Assembly (NCBI GenBank): GCA_023139655.1
Contig: JAGLNE010000096.1
Span: forward strand, 1 to 11,015
DNA length: 11,015 bases
Direction of reading: 5' to 3'
Source of the DNA: Candidatus Parcubacteria bacterium
GTDB taxonomy: Bacteria; Patescibacteriota; Patescibacteriia; Patescibacteriales; UBA12075
A model generated the notes under the pieces. It saw only the letters and a program-made list of their open reading frames with translations, was not told the origin of the DNA and made no database searches. The translations under genes and the position numbers were made by a program. Shown here piece after piece: positions 1 through 5,717 of the stretch (positions within the stretch are counted from its first letter, which is position 1; each line of letters opens with the position of its first letter).

Positions 1-33
1 AAAAAAAATATCTAAAATTAGATAAGTTTTTTT
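1..33 (+). terminator. Possible AT-only intrinsic terminator
   Basis: An A-run (1-8) leads into an inverted repeat TATCTAA (9-15) / TTAGATA (18-24), followed by seven T (27-33). The stem has almost no GC, so it would be weak. It could be the tail of a terminator for a gene left of the window. Confidence 0.35.
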
Positions 34-44
34 GCTGTTTTGCA

Positions 45-66
45 CGGAGGTGGTTCGGATTCGAAC
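45..66 (-). other. tRNA 3'-end-like fragment (T-arm remnant)
   Basis: Read on the - strand, this stretch contains GTTCGAATCC followed by a C-rich stretch, which resembles the T-loop, the 3' T-stem strand and the start of the acceptor strand of a tRNA. No matching 5' half, anticodon arm or complementary T-stem strand is present, so it is not a tRNA gene. It could be a remnant or half of an integration site, or chance similarity. Confidence 0.25.
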
Positions 67-180
67 TTTATTGATTTTTTGTTGGTTTTATGTTAAGTTA
101 AACAATCTCGTTCATTCTAACACCATTGATTTAACAACAAATATTGTAACCTCAATAGCTACCATACAAGGAGGAAAGTT

Positions 181-585
181 ATGGTTAATAAAAGAATTGA
201 AGATTTCAGAAGATGGGCCTTGAAGGTAAAACATTTTCCTGAGACAGAAGAGGAATTTTTGGAAACATTGGGTTTTTATGCGATTATGGCTGAAAATTTT
301 GTTGCCCAAAAATTAGGATATATTAAATGGGCAGGTGTTGTTTCTTGTGATACCGAGATCGACGAAGAGGCGTTTGAAAAAGAAATTCGGGCATGCCCGA
401 TGTTTAGCATTATCAGCCTCCACCTAACTCATATATCCGAAAATCTTAAAATTGGCCCTCATCCCGAAGATGGAATAGGGGCATTCAAGGAGTGGCTTGA
501 ACGTACTGCTCAGAAATATAATTCCCAAGTAACTTATCATCCGCTCTTTGGTCTTGCAAAGAAAGACAAAAGTATTACAATTTAA
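181..585 (+). CDS. Hypothetical protein, 134 aa
   Basis: I do not recognise this family. The start is well supported: a strong Shine-Dalgarno AAGGAGG lies at 168-174, six bases before the ATG, which is rare among the genes of this window. The protein looks soluble, with no hydrophobic segment long enough to span a membrane. It begins with a charged, probably helical stretch (residues 4-35), has tryptophans near 12 and 50 and an acidic patch around 57-66, and ends in a lysine-rich tail. A hairpin terminator follows directly (600-634) and the next gene has its own promoter, so it is probably a single-gene transcript. It lies at the left of the accessory-looking segment. Function unknown. Confidence 0.75.
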   Translation: MVNKRIEDFRRWALKVKHFPETEEEFLETLGFYAIMAENFVAQKLGYIKWAGVVSCDTEIDEEAFEKEIRACPMFSIISLHLTHISENLKIGPHPEDGIGAFKEWLERTAQKYNSQVTYHPLFGLAKKDKSITI

Positions 586-599
586 AATGTTGCGTCCAG

Positions 600-634
600 C
601 CCTCGTACAGTTTTAACCGGTACGAGGGTTTTTT
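600..634 (+). terminator. Rho-independent terminator
   Basis: A 9-bp perfect stem CCCTCGTAC (600-608) / GTACGAGGG (620-628) with an 11-nt loop is followed by six T (629-634). It lies 14 nt after the stop codon of the 134-aa gene. Confidence 0.9.
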
Positions 635-670
635 AAAAATAGTCTTTAATATCTATAAATACAACATTTT

Positions 671-699
671 TTGATTTATTAATGAATATCAAGTAAAAT
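671..699 (+). promoter_or_regulatory. Promoter of the first alpha/beta hydrolase
   Basis: TTGATT (671-676) and TAAAAT (694-699) are separated by exactly 17 nt. The predicted start of transcription, near 706, leaves a leader of only about 7 nt before the ATG at 713, with no Shine-Dalgarno site. Confidence 0.55.
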
Positions 700-712
700 A
701 TAAATAGAAAAT

Positions 713-1468
713 ATGACAACAAAATTAATAAAAATTAACAACAATCGCGGCATACTGGTTGATAATAATTCGGATACAGTAGTTGTGATGCTCGGCGGCT
801 TTGAAAGGCCTACAACTACCAAAAAAAAATTCAAAGCCTTGGCCGATAAGCTTCTTCTTTCGTCATTTCGTTTTGACTATTCAGGCGTCGGGCTGTCAGA
901 TGGAGATTTTTCTGGTACTACAATTTCATCAATGAAAAATGAGCTAAAAGACATTATATCAGAACTTAAGAAGTTAAATTACAAAAAATTTATTGCTGTC
1001 GCCCATAGTCTTTCTGCATGTGTAATCGCAGATATGGAATTTGAGAAAAAAATCCTTATTGCTCCCGCGCTGAATCAAAGAGATTTGCTCCGATATTGGT
1101 TCTCGTTATCGGTTTCCAAAAAAATAAAACCCAATCAAGCAGTGAATTGGCAGAGCTATGGGGGTTATTTAAATGAAGAAGATTTTTTAAAAGATTGCAC
1201 GAGAGAAGATAAAATGACAAAGCAAAATCATATTTCATCGGCTTATTTTTTGGAAAATAAAGACAAAGATTACTCAGGGTTCATTACAAATATAGACAAT
1301 ATTTTACATATTCACGGAGATAAGGACGATAAAGTTCCGCTTGAAAGTCTGACCATAGAGTTTTCTGCTTCAATTATCGTTAAAAATGGAGATCATGATC
1401 TGGAGCGGCCCGACATGATTGATAAATGGATCGATAAGATTCTTAATTTTCTCCAAAATAATCTTTAA
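713..1468 (+). CDS. Alpha/beta hydrolase-fold protein
   Basis: A 251-aa serine hydrolase of the alpha/beta fold, cytoplasmic (no signal peptide). Visible landmarks in order: strand and oxyanion region VVMLGGFE (24-31); RFDYSGVGLSDG (53-64), typical of strand 4 and its loop; nucleophile elbow AHSLSA (97-102) with Ser99 as the likely nucleophile; HGDKDDKVP (201-209), the usual acid site (probably Asp205); and GDHDL (226-230) with His228 as the catalytic histidine. The elbow is a variant of GxSxG in which both glycines are replaced (Ala97, Ser101), which is uncommon but tolerated in the superfamily. Substrate cannot be inferred. A promoter at 671-699 suggests an almost leaderless transcript. The 24-bp repeat and a hairpin array follow the gene. 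A second, only distantly similar hydrolase lies at 2016. Confidence 0.88.
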   Translation: MTTKLIKINNNRGILVDNNSDTVVVMLGGFERPTTTKKKFKALADKLLLSSFRFDYSGVGLSDGDFSGTTISSMKNELKDIISELKKLNYKKFIAVAHSLSACVIADMEFEKKILIAPALNQRDLLRYWFSLSVSKKIKPNQAVNWQSYGGYLNEEDFLKDCTREDKMTKQNHISSAYFLENKDKDYSGFITNIDNILHIHGDKDDKVPLESLTIEFSASIIVKNGDHDLERPDMIDKWIDKILNFLQNNL

Positions 1469-1484
1469 ATATTGGCTAAAACAG

Positions 1485-1508
1485 TTCGGAAGCTGTCCGA
1501 GTATGCGA
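1485..1508 (+). repeat. 24-bp intergenic repeat, copy 1
   Basis: Identical over 24 nt to 3441-3464 and 7837-7860; it begins TTCGGAAGCTGTCCGA. The first part can form a small hairpin (TCGGA / TCCGA with a 5-nt loop). This copy runs directly into the stem-loop at 1509-1539. Confidence 0.92.
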
Positions 1509-1565
1509 GCCACGAAAAATGGCTTCGCCATCTCGTGGCACGCCACATCAAAATAATGCGTGCCA
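1509..1565 (+). other. Overlapping, mutually exclusive hairpins
   Basis: Hairpin A pairs GCCACGA (1509-1515) with TCGTGGC (1533-1539), with an inner stem ATGGC / GCCAT (1519-1531). Hairpin B pairs TGGCACGC (1536-1543) with GCGTGCCA (1558-1565). They share bases 1536-1539, so only one can form at a time. This is the geometry of an attenuator or a structured RNA, but the same DNA could also be a palindromic element. Confidence 0.6.
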
Positions 1566-1608
1566 TAATTATATAAATATGGGTTATAGAATCCATTTTT
1601 GACGTGAG

Positions 1609-1638
1609 CCACGTGATGCGCTTGCGCATTTTACGTGG
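1609..1638 (+). repeat. Compound inverted repeat with CCACG stem
   Basis: CCACGT (1609-1614) pairs with ACGTGG (1633-1638), and inside it ATGCGC (1616-1621) pairs with GCGCAT (1624-1629). The architecture and the lead-in GAGCCACG match the hairpin at 1507-1539, so the two look like members of one element family. Confidence 0.7.
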
Positions 1639-1669
1639 AAGGAACGTGAATAGTAGTCCAGTTTGCCAC

Positions 1670-1705
1670 AACACAAAAACACGTCTTTTGACGTGTTTTT
1701 GTGTT
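1670..1705 (+). terminator. Strong hairpin, probable terminator
   Basis: A 16-bp perfect stem AACACAAAAACACGTC (1670-1685) / GACGTGTTTTTGTGTT (1690-1705) with a TTTT loop. The T-rich 3' arm is typical of an intrinsic terminator and could act on both strands. It may end transcripts of the structured region before they enter the nuclease gene. Its 3' arm overlaps the putative promoter of that gene. Confidence 0.7.
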
Positions 1706-1732
1706 ATACTTGAGTAGTGTTACAATAAGGAG
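1702..1732 (+). promoter_or_regulatory. Extended -10 promoter and Shine-Dalgarno of GIY-YIG gene
   Basis: TGTTATACT (1702-1710) is an extended -10 motif (TGN plus TATACT). The predicted start near 1717 leaves a leader of about 20 nt that contains AAGGAG (1727-1732), four bases before the ATG at 1737. No good -35 box is seen. Confidence 0.45.
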
Positions 1733-1736
1733 AAAT

Positions 1737-1997
1737 ATGTTTTATGTTTACTTACTAGAATGCCAACAAGGCAAGTCGTGGTATATCGGCTATACTTCAG
1801 ACTTAAAGAGAAGGATAAATGATCATAAAAATGGTCATGGATGTCGCACTACATCCATGAAACGAAACTGGAAATTAATATATTACGAAGCATATATAAT
1901 AAAAAATGATGCAATTGGGCGAGAAAAGTTTTTAAAGAGCGGGTCTGGCAGAAGGTATCTCCACAAACAATTAAAATTTTATTTAAATAAATCATGA
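1737..1997 (+). CDS. GIY-YIG domain nuclease-like protein (UPF0213/YhbQ type)
   Basis: An 86-aa protein consisting of a single GIY-YIG domain, the usual size for stand-alone members. Motifs: FYVYLLEC (2-9), equivalent to GIY; WYIGYT (15-20), the YIG motif; the conserved arginine in DLKRRINDH (22-30); LIYYEAY (47-53); and the metal-binding glutamate in AIGREKFLKSG (59-69), Glu63. Known family members cleave or nick DNA; the biological role of the short solo forms is unclear. The start at 1737 is chosen over 1701 because AAGGAG lies four bases upstream and the domain begins at once. The upstream 250 bases are packed with hairpins and one copy of the 24-bp repeat. The stop is TGA, the only one among the complete genes here, and the next gene starts 18 bases later in the same frame, so the two are probably co-transcribed. 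Confidence 0.88.
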   Translation: MFYVYLLECQQGKSWYIGYTSDLKRRINDHKNGHGCRTTSMKRNWKLIYYEAYIIKNDAIGREKFLKSGSGRRYLHKQLKFYLNKS

Positions 1998-2015
1998 TTT
2001 AAATTTATTTATTCT

Positions 2016-2741
2016 ATGAAAATAATAAAAACTAAAAGTTTCGAATTAGCTACAATATCAAATGGTGATAAAAATTCGTCCAAATTAGCGTTGTTATTAC
2101 CAGGGCAACTTGATACCAAGGATTATGCTCACATGGTAAGCCACGTTGAATTTTTGGCCGACAAAGGTTATTTCGCCGTATCTTTTGATCCGCCCGGAAC
2201 TTGGGATAGTCCTGGTGATATTGGACTATATACAATGACTAATTATCATAAGGCCGTTGACGAATTAATAGAATTTTTTGGTAATAAGCCGACAGTGTTA
2301 ATGGGGCATAGTCGAGGTGGAAGTATGGCGATGTTGGCTGGTCCTAATAATCCAAATGTAACACATATCATAGCTGTGATGTCACATGTTGGGCCAAGTA
2401 CCTTAAGAGAGGAAGATATAACTGATGGTATAAAAATTTCATATCGAGATATGCCACCGAATGACACTAAAAACAAAAAAAGGTTTGATTTGCCGGTAAA
2501 TTATTTCGAAGACACCACTAAACATGATATTCTAGGTGGCTTAAAGAATTGCGATAAACAAAAATTATTTTTTTACAGCACCAAGGACGTATTAGTTAGC
2601 GCAGAAGGAGTCAAAAAAATCTACGAACAAGTACCAATGCCCAAGACTATTCATAAACTAGAAACAGAACACGATTATAGACTCCATAGAGATATGATTG
2701 AGGAGGTTGAGAGAGTAGCATGGGATTTTCTATCTCAATAA
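2016..2741 (+). CDS. Alpha/beta hydrolase family protein
   Basis: A 241-aa cytoplasmic alpha/beta hydrolase. Landmarks: LALLLPGQLDT (24-34), the strand-3 and oxyanion region; FDPPGTWDSPG (57-67), the strand-4 loop; the classic nucleophile elbow GHSRGG (97-102) with Ser99; YSTKDVLVS (187-195) with the likely acid Asp191; and EHDYR (218-222) with His219. The triad is complete, so it is probably an active esterase-, lipase- or peptidase-like enzyme; the substrate is unknown. No Shine-Dalgarno site precedes the ATG; the gene begins 18 bases after the GIY-YIG stop and is likely translated from the same message. It is clearly different in sequence from the hydrolase at 713 and is not a recent duplicate. 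Confidence 0.88.
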   Translation: MKIIKTKSFELATISNGDKNSSKLALLLPGQLDTKDYAHMVSHVEFLADKGYFAVSFDPPGTWDSPGDIGLYTMTNYHKAVDELIEFFGNKPTVLMGHSRGGSMAMLAGPNNPNVTHIIAVMSHVGPSTLREEDITDGIKISYRDMPPNDTKNKKRFDLPVNYFEDTTKHDILGGLKNCDKQKLFFYSTKDVLVSAEGVKKIYEQVPMPKTIHKLETEHDYRLHRDMIEEVERVAWDFLSQ

Positions 2742-2748
2742 TTTCAAC

Positions 2749-2761
2749 TACTAACTTCACA
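2749..2761 (+). repeat. 13-bp direct repeat, left copy
   Basis: TACTAACTTCACA here is identical to 3420-3432, and both copies are followed by an A-run. The pair brackets the peptidase gene at 2785-3396. Confidence 0.75.
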
Positions 2762-2769
2762 AAAAAAAG

Positions 2770-2775
2770 TATAAT
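2770..2775 (+). promoter_or_regulatory. -10 box giving a near-leaderless message
   Basis: A perfect TATAAT ends nine bases before the ATG at 2785. Transcription would start about two or three bases before the start codon. No convincing -35 box is visible and no Shine-Dalgarno site could fit. Confidence 0.5.
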
Positions 2776-2784
2776 ATTATTTTT

Positions 2785-3396
2785 ATGAAAGCATTTTTAT
2801 TATCACACAATATCGGACAAAAACACATTGACCTATTTAAAAAAATTATAGGTCAGCCAAAAGTATCAAAAGCGTTATTTATAACAACAGCAGCTGTACC
2901 TTATGGATTTGATCCAAAACCGGAATGGTTAAGTGAATCGCTTGAAAGTATGAGTCAATTTGCTGAGACTGTTGATGAAACTTCACTTGAAGCAGGCGAA
3001 TACATGCCTAACGATTTGAGCCAGTATGATTTTATTTTTGTTAGCGGTGGAAATACTTTTTACTTAGCATATCGTCTAGCAAAGATTGGATTAGATAAAA
3101 AAATAAAAGAGTATATAAATAACGAAGGAGTATTTTCAGGTAGTAGCGCTGGTTCAATAATTTTAATGGATAGCATTGAACACTTTGTTCCAGCAGACGA
3201 CCCGAGCAAAGCACCGAAAATATATTCAGGATTGGGTTTGATTGATTTTGCTGTTATCCCTCACGCTAAAAGTGAAAAGTATGGGTTAGTAATGGATAAA
3301 ATTGCTGAAAAATATAAGGCTGAAGGTATCGATGTGATTCCAATAGATGACAATCAAGTACTGGTGATTAATAACGGAAATAAAGAGATTATCTAA
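2785..3396 (+). CDS. Peptidase S51 family protein (dipeptidase E-like)
   Basis: A 203-aa member of the class I glutamine amidotransferase-like fold, peptidase family S51. Visible marks: FVSGGNTFYLAYRL (85-98), the conserved GGN-T motif of S51; the nucleophile elbow GSSAGS (119-124) with Ser121 as catalytic serine; and IPHAKSEKYG (158-167) with His160 as catalytic histidine. Length is slightly below the usual 220-230 aa of PepE but the core is intact. Known members cleave Asp-X dipeptides or act as cyanophycinase-like enzymes; the exact substrate here is unknown. It is cytoplasmic, without a signal peptide. It probably has its own promoter (TATAAT at 2770) and a leaderless start. It is flanked by a 13-bp direct repeat and followed by a copy of the 24-bp repeat and a terminator, so it looks like a self-contained unit. 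Confidence 0.88.
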   Translation: MKAFLLSHNIGQKHIDLFKKIIGQPKVSKALFITTAAVPYGFDPKPEWLSESLESMSQFAETVDETSLEAGEYMPNDLSQYDFIFVSGGNTFYLAYRLAKIGLDKKIKEYINNEGVFSGSSAGSIILMDSIEHFVPADDPSKAPKIYSGLGLIDFAVIPHAKSEKYGLVMDKIAEKYKAEGIDVIPIDDNQVLVINNGNKEII

Positions 3397-3419
3397 AAAC
3401 AAAATTGTAATTTATTTTT

Positions 3420-3432
3420 TACTAACTTCACA
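3420..3432 (+). repeat. 13-bp direct repeat, right copy
   Basis: Identical to 2749-2761 and, like it, followed by an A-run. It lies 24 nt after the stop codon of the S51 peptidase gene. Confidence 0.75.
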
Positions 3433-3440
3433 TAAAAAAA

Positions 3441-3464
3441 TTCGGAAGCTGTCCGAGTATGCGA
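3441..3464 (+). repeat. 24-bp intergenic repeat, copy 2
   Basis: Exact match to 1485-1508 and 7837-7860, same orientation. It is followed 14 nt later by a terminator hairpin of unrelated sequence. Confidence 0.92.
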
Positions 3465-3478
3465 GCACCGATTTTTTT

Positions 3479-3520
3479 AAAAAACACCACTAATTTTAGA
3501 TAGATTTAGCGGTGTTTTTT
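3479..3520 (+). terminator. Rho-independent terminator
   Basis: AAAAAACACC (3479-3488) pairs with GGTGTTTTTT (3511-3520). The stem extends inward with one mismatch (CTAA 3490-3493 / TTAG 3506-3509). The A-run before and T-run after make it potentially bidirectional. It ends the peptidase transcript. Confidence 0.85.
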
Positions 3521-3523
3521 ATT

Positions 3524-3544
3524 AGAGGAGACAGGGGTTTGAAC
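3524..3544 (-). other. tRNA 3'-end-like fragment
   Basis: On the - strand this reads GTTCAAACCCCTGTCTCCTC, the look of a T-loop, 3' T-stem strand and acceptor strand of a tRNA. The 5' T-stem strand and the rest of a tRNA are missing. Like the fragment at 45-66 it sits just after a T-run hairpin, and both are followed on + by GAACTTT. Confidence 0.3.
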
Positions 3545-3581
3545 TTTTAATACACACGTAATTTTTTATTATTAAATAATA

Positions 3582-3590
3582 TGGTATAAT
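3582..3590 (+). promoter_or_regulatory. Extended -10 promoter of response regulator
   Basis: TGGTATAAT is a perfect extended -10 motif. The predicted start near 3597 gives a leader of about 30 nt before the ATG at 3627, with no Shine-Dalgarno site and only a T-rich -35 region. Confidence 0.6.
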
Positions 3591-3626
3591 ACATAAAGAT
3601 AAATAAAAAAAATTATTAAAAATCTT

Positions 3627-4001
3627 ATGTCTAAAACATATAAAATTGTTATTTTGGAGGATGACCGCATCCTATTAAAGGCGTTGAATATTGAATTGCT
3701 CAGTAGCGGTTTTGAAGTGCTTTCAGCGACCGATGGTGAGTCCGGCTTAAAATTAATCAGCAGGGAAAAACCTGATTTAGTATTATTGGATTTGGTAATG
3801 CCTAAAATAGATGGTTTTGAAGTTTTAACCAAATTGAAAAAAAATAAAGACACCAAAAATATCCCTGTAATTATATTAAGCAATCTGGGGCAGGACGAAG
3901 AAATAAAAAAGGGGTTGAAGCTTGGTGCTTTGGATTATTATAAAAAGGCGTCCACAGACCTAAGAGAATTATCCAATAAAATTAAAGGGTCATTGCCTTA
4001 A
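3627..4001 (+). CDS. Single-domain response regulator (CheY-like receiver)
   Basis: A 124-aa receiver domain with no output domain. The acidic pocket Glu11-Asp12-Asp13, phospho-acceptor Asp55 (in LVLLDLVMP), switch Ser85 and conserved Lys107 are all in place. The proline that normally follows the lysine is replaced by alanine. It receives a phosphoryl group from a histidine kinase; with no DNA-binding domain it must act through protein contacts or as part of a relay. No kinase lies in its own transcript; the nearest, at 5718-7715 on -, already has its own regulator downstream. Two membrane proteins follow after 13 bases on the same strand and may be co-transcribed, hinting that they share a pathway. 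Confidence 0.93.
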   Translation: MSKTYKIVILEDDRILLKALNIELLSSGFEVLSATDGESGLKLISREKPDLVLLDLVMPKIDGFEVLTKLKKNKDTKNIPVIILSNLGQDEEIKKGLKLGALDYYKKASTDLRELSNKIKGSLP

Positions 4002-4014
4002 TCAAGGTATTACT

Positions 4015-4299
4015 ATGCGGACAAGATTGACTAATTTAATACTTCATACCACTTCTTTGATCAGCAGAAAGAAAAAACAGCTGTTAATTTCCCATGCTTC
4101 TGTTTCCATTGTTAATATTATTGTAATAATTGTCTTAGAAATATTTTTGGTCATTATTTCAATTCCGCTATATACAATTTATGGCAATTTACATGGAAAT
4201 AATAAAATCCGGCATTGGGCTGTCCGGATTGTTTTTTTAACGATTTTGATTATTTTTTTGATAATCGGAATGGCAAAGCTTTTGGACTTCAAACTATAA
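4015..4299 (+). CDS. Small two-helix membrane protein, 94 aa
   Basis: Unrecognised family. A basic N-terminus (RKKK at 18-21) precedes two predicted membrane helices, about 29-55 and 67-89, joined by a short loop (GNLHGNNKIRH). The first helix holds LEIFLVIISIPLY (41-53), which closely matches LELFLLIISLPVY in the first helix of the next gene product, and the second helices are also alike. It is therefore the anchor module of its neighbour without the outside domain. AAGG at 4004-4007 may serve as a weak ribosome-binding site. It starts 13 bases after the response regulator stop and probably belongs to the same operon. Confidence 0.78.
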   Translation: MRTRLTNLILHTTSLISRKKKQLLISHASVSIVNIIVIIVLEIFLVIISIPLYTIYGNLHGNNKIRHWAVRIVFLTILIIFLIIGMAKLLDFKL

Positions 4300-4339
4300 T
4301 ACATAATAATAAATAATCTCACTTAACAATATTATTACT

Positions 4340-5323
4340 ATGTGGCTGAATTTTATCTCCAGAATCTCCAGCTTAACCCACAACTTAAAAACAAAATTTA
4401 CCTATGCCGGGGTATGGAAAACAATCGGGTTGTCCGCGATAGTGATTTTATTGGAGCTTTTCCTCCTCATTATTTCTTTGCCCGTTTATATTTTTATTAC
4501 ACCGGAGAAAATCAGTAAAGACAAACAAGAAGTTGAGAGATACAGGCTAAAAAGAAAATTTTCCCTTATTGGAGTCGCGGGTTTTTTGCTGTTGGTTTTA
4601 TTAAGAATAACCCTGTTTAGCGGTTTATTTTTTTCTAGCTCAATTCAAGTCAGGGCCCTCACCCTAGATTGGGATTTTAGTAACTCTGCGGATTATGTTT
4701 ATGATTCCAACAGGATAAAACTATGGGACGGCATGGCAATTTATAACTCTCAAAAAGTCGATTCAATTAATATTGAAATGCCGATTGCCAGCCTTTATCC
4801 GGTTAACTCTTTAAAGACCTCCAATATTATTAGATGGACCGGTTTTACGGAAACTGCCAATAAAAACGGAGGTAATATTCATTATCAATTATCCGATGAC
4901 GACGGCCAAACTTGGTATTACTGGGATGGTTTTATTTGGACTGAGGCTGGCGAGCATGATTATAATGAAGCTGCGACAATAGATAGCCAGATAAAAAGTT
5001 TTTATGCCGACAATGGGCAGATTAAATTCAAGGCTTTTTTTATCAATAATTATCCCGCGCAAATTAAATTAATCGACCTGAGCTTTTCTTATGATAGTGT
5101 TCATTCGGAGGATTACGGCTTAATCCAAGGCTATTCAAAAGATAATTTGTGGCTGTACCACGATTTCGGAAACGAATATTGGATATTCGGCATCAGGGAA
5201 GCATCCTCAGCCATAGCCATAGACAGCAACGGACAATGCGTTAAATTTGAAGGCGAAGTCCGCAAATGCTCGCAAAGCGATTATGCGCTTTTAGTCAGCG
5301 TAAAAACTTTAGTTGGAAAATAG
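4340..5323 (+). CDS. Membrane-anchored protein with outside beta-rich domain
   Basis: A 327-aa protein. Two predicted membrane helices (about 30-53 and 74-101) are separated by a charged stretch rich in lysine and glutamate (55-73). From about 105 to the end follows a large domain rich in aromatic and polar residues that looks like beta structure; the stretch HYQLSDDDGQTWYYWDG (181-197) recalls sandwich repeats seen in bacterial surface proteins. Cys300 and Cys310 could form a disulfide if outside the cell. The membrane anchor is paralogous to the 94-aa gene just upstream. The 40-base gap has no clear promoter or terminator, so the three + genes (3627, 4015, 4340) may be one transcript. A role as sensor, adhesin or envelope component is possible; none can be shown from sequence alone. 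It converges with the - strand response regulator after 11 bases, with no obvious terminator between them. Confidence 0.82.
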   Translation: MWLNFISRISSLTHNLKTKFTYAGVWKTIGLSAIVILLELFLLIISLPVYIFITPEKISKDKQEVERYRLKRKFSLIGVAGFLLLVLLRITLFSGLFFSSSIQVRALTLDWDFSNSADYVYDSNRIKLWDGMAIYNSQKVDSINIEMPIASLYPVNSLKTSNIIRWTGFTETANKNGGNIHYQLSDDDGQTWYYWDGFIWTEAGEHDYNEAATIDSQIKSFYADNGQIKFKAFFINNYPAQIKLIDLSFSYDSVHSEDYGLIQGYSKDNLWLYHDFGNEYWIFGIREASSAIAIDSNGQCVKFEGEVRKCSQSDYALLVSVKTLVGK

Positions 5324-5334
5324 TGAGAGACAGG

Positions 5335-5700
5335 CTATATTAATTCTTTAACTCTATTGGTCAACATTTTCAAGCTATGATCGCTTTTGGGCAAAAAATT
5401 TTGTACATTTAAATGTGCGAGGTTGTTAATGTTAGCCGCATCACGCTTTATAGTGAGAACAATCAATGGATATTTATCTATAATTCCTTTTTCATTCATT
5501 TTTTGTAGTACCCATTCACCGGGCTTTACTGGCATGAGTAAATCCAGAATAATTAAATCTGGTTTCGTTTCGATAATCTTTTTAAATCCTTCCTCACCGT
5601 CAAAAGCCTGAACCACTAAATAGCCTTCGGTCTCCAGAGCATCTTTTATGGCTTTTTGCAGCACGTTGTCATCTTCAATGACAAGAATTTTTTTAGGCAT
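5335..5700 (-). CDS. Single-domain response regulator, partner of the upstream kinase
   Basis: A 121-aa receiver domain alone. Glu9-Asp10-Asp11 form the acidic pocket, Asp53 (in LIILDLLMP) is the phospho-acceptor, Thr83 the switch residue and Lys105 the conserved lysine. Unusual points: VKPGEW (58-63) replaces the common xxDGxE after the MP motif, and a serine replaces proline after Lys105. It starts 17 bases after the stop of the histidine kinase on the same strand, so the two form an operon and are probably a cognate pair. It lacks an output domain, so it likely works by protein contact or as an intermediate in a relay, like the regulator at 3627, with which it shares overall layout but only moderate similarity. 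Confidence 0.93.
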   Translation of the reverse strand: MPKKILVIEDDNVLQKAIKDALETEGYLVVQAFDGEEGFKKIIETKPDLIILDLLMPVKPGEWVLQKMNEKGIIDKYPLIVLTIKRDAANINNLAHLNVQNFLPKSDHSLKMLTNRVKELI

Positions 5701-5717
5701 AAATTATTTCTTAAGTA

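Noticed and set aside
45..66. A complete tRNA gene at the left end.
   Set aside because: Only the T-loop and 3' strand are visible. No matching T-stem 5' strand, anticodon arm or acceptor partner can be found.
1370..1674. Two overlapping - strand frames of 80 and 69 codons in the gap before the GIY-YIG gene.
   Set aside because: They run across the hairpins and the repeat, have no start signals, and show no recognisable domain. The inverted repeats explain the open frames.
1737..2741. A possible GIY-YIG / alpha-beta hydrolase fusion by reading through TGA at 1995-1997, since both genes are in the same frame.
   Set aside because: The long conserved genes here (kinase, cysQ, rpoD) hold no in-frame TGA, so UGA is not a sense codon in this organism. 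Both proteins have normal lengths by themselves.
1484..3466. The 24-bp repeats as integron attC sites, since GTTCGGA resembles a GTTRRRY core.
   Set aside because: No integrase is present, the paired core of an attC site is not seen, and copy 2 lacks the leading G.
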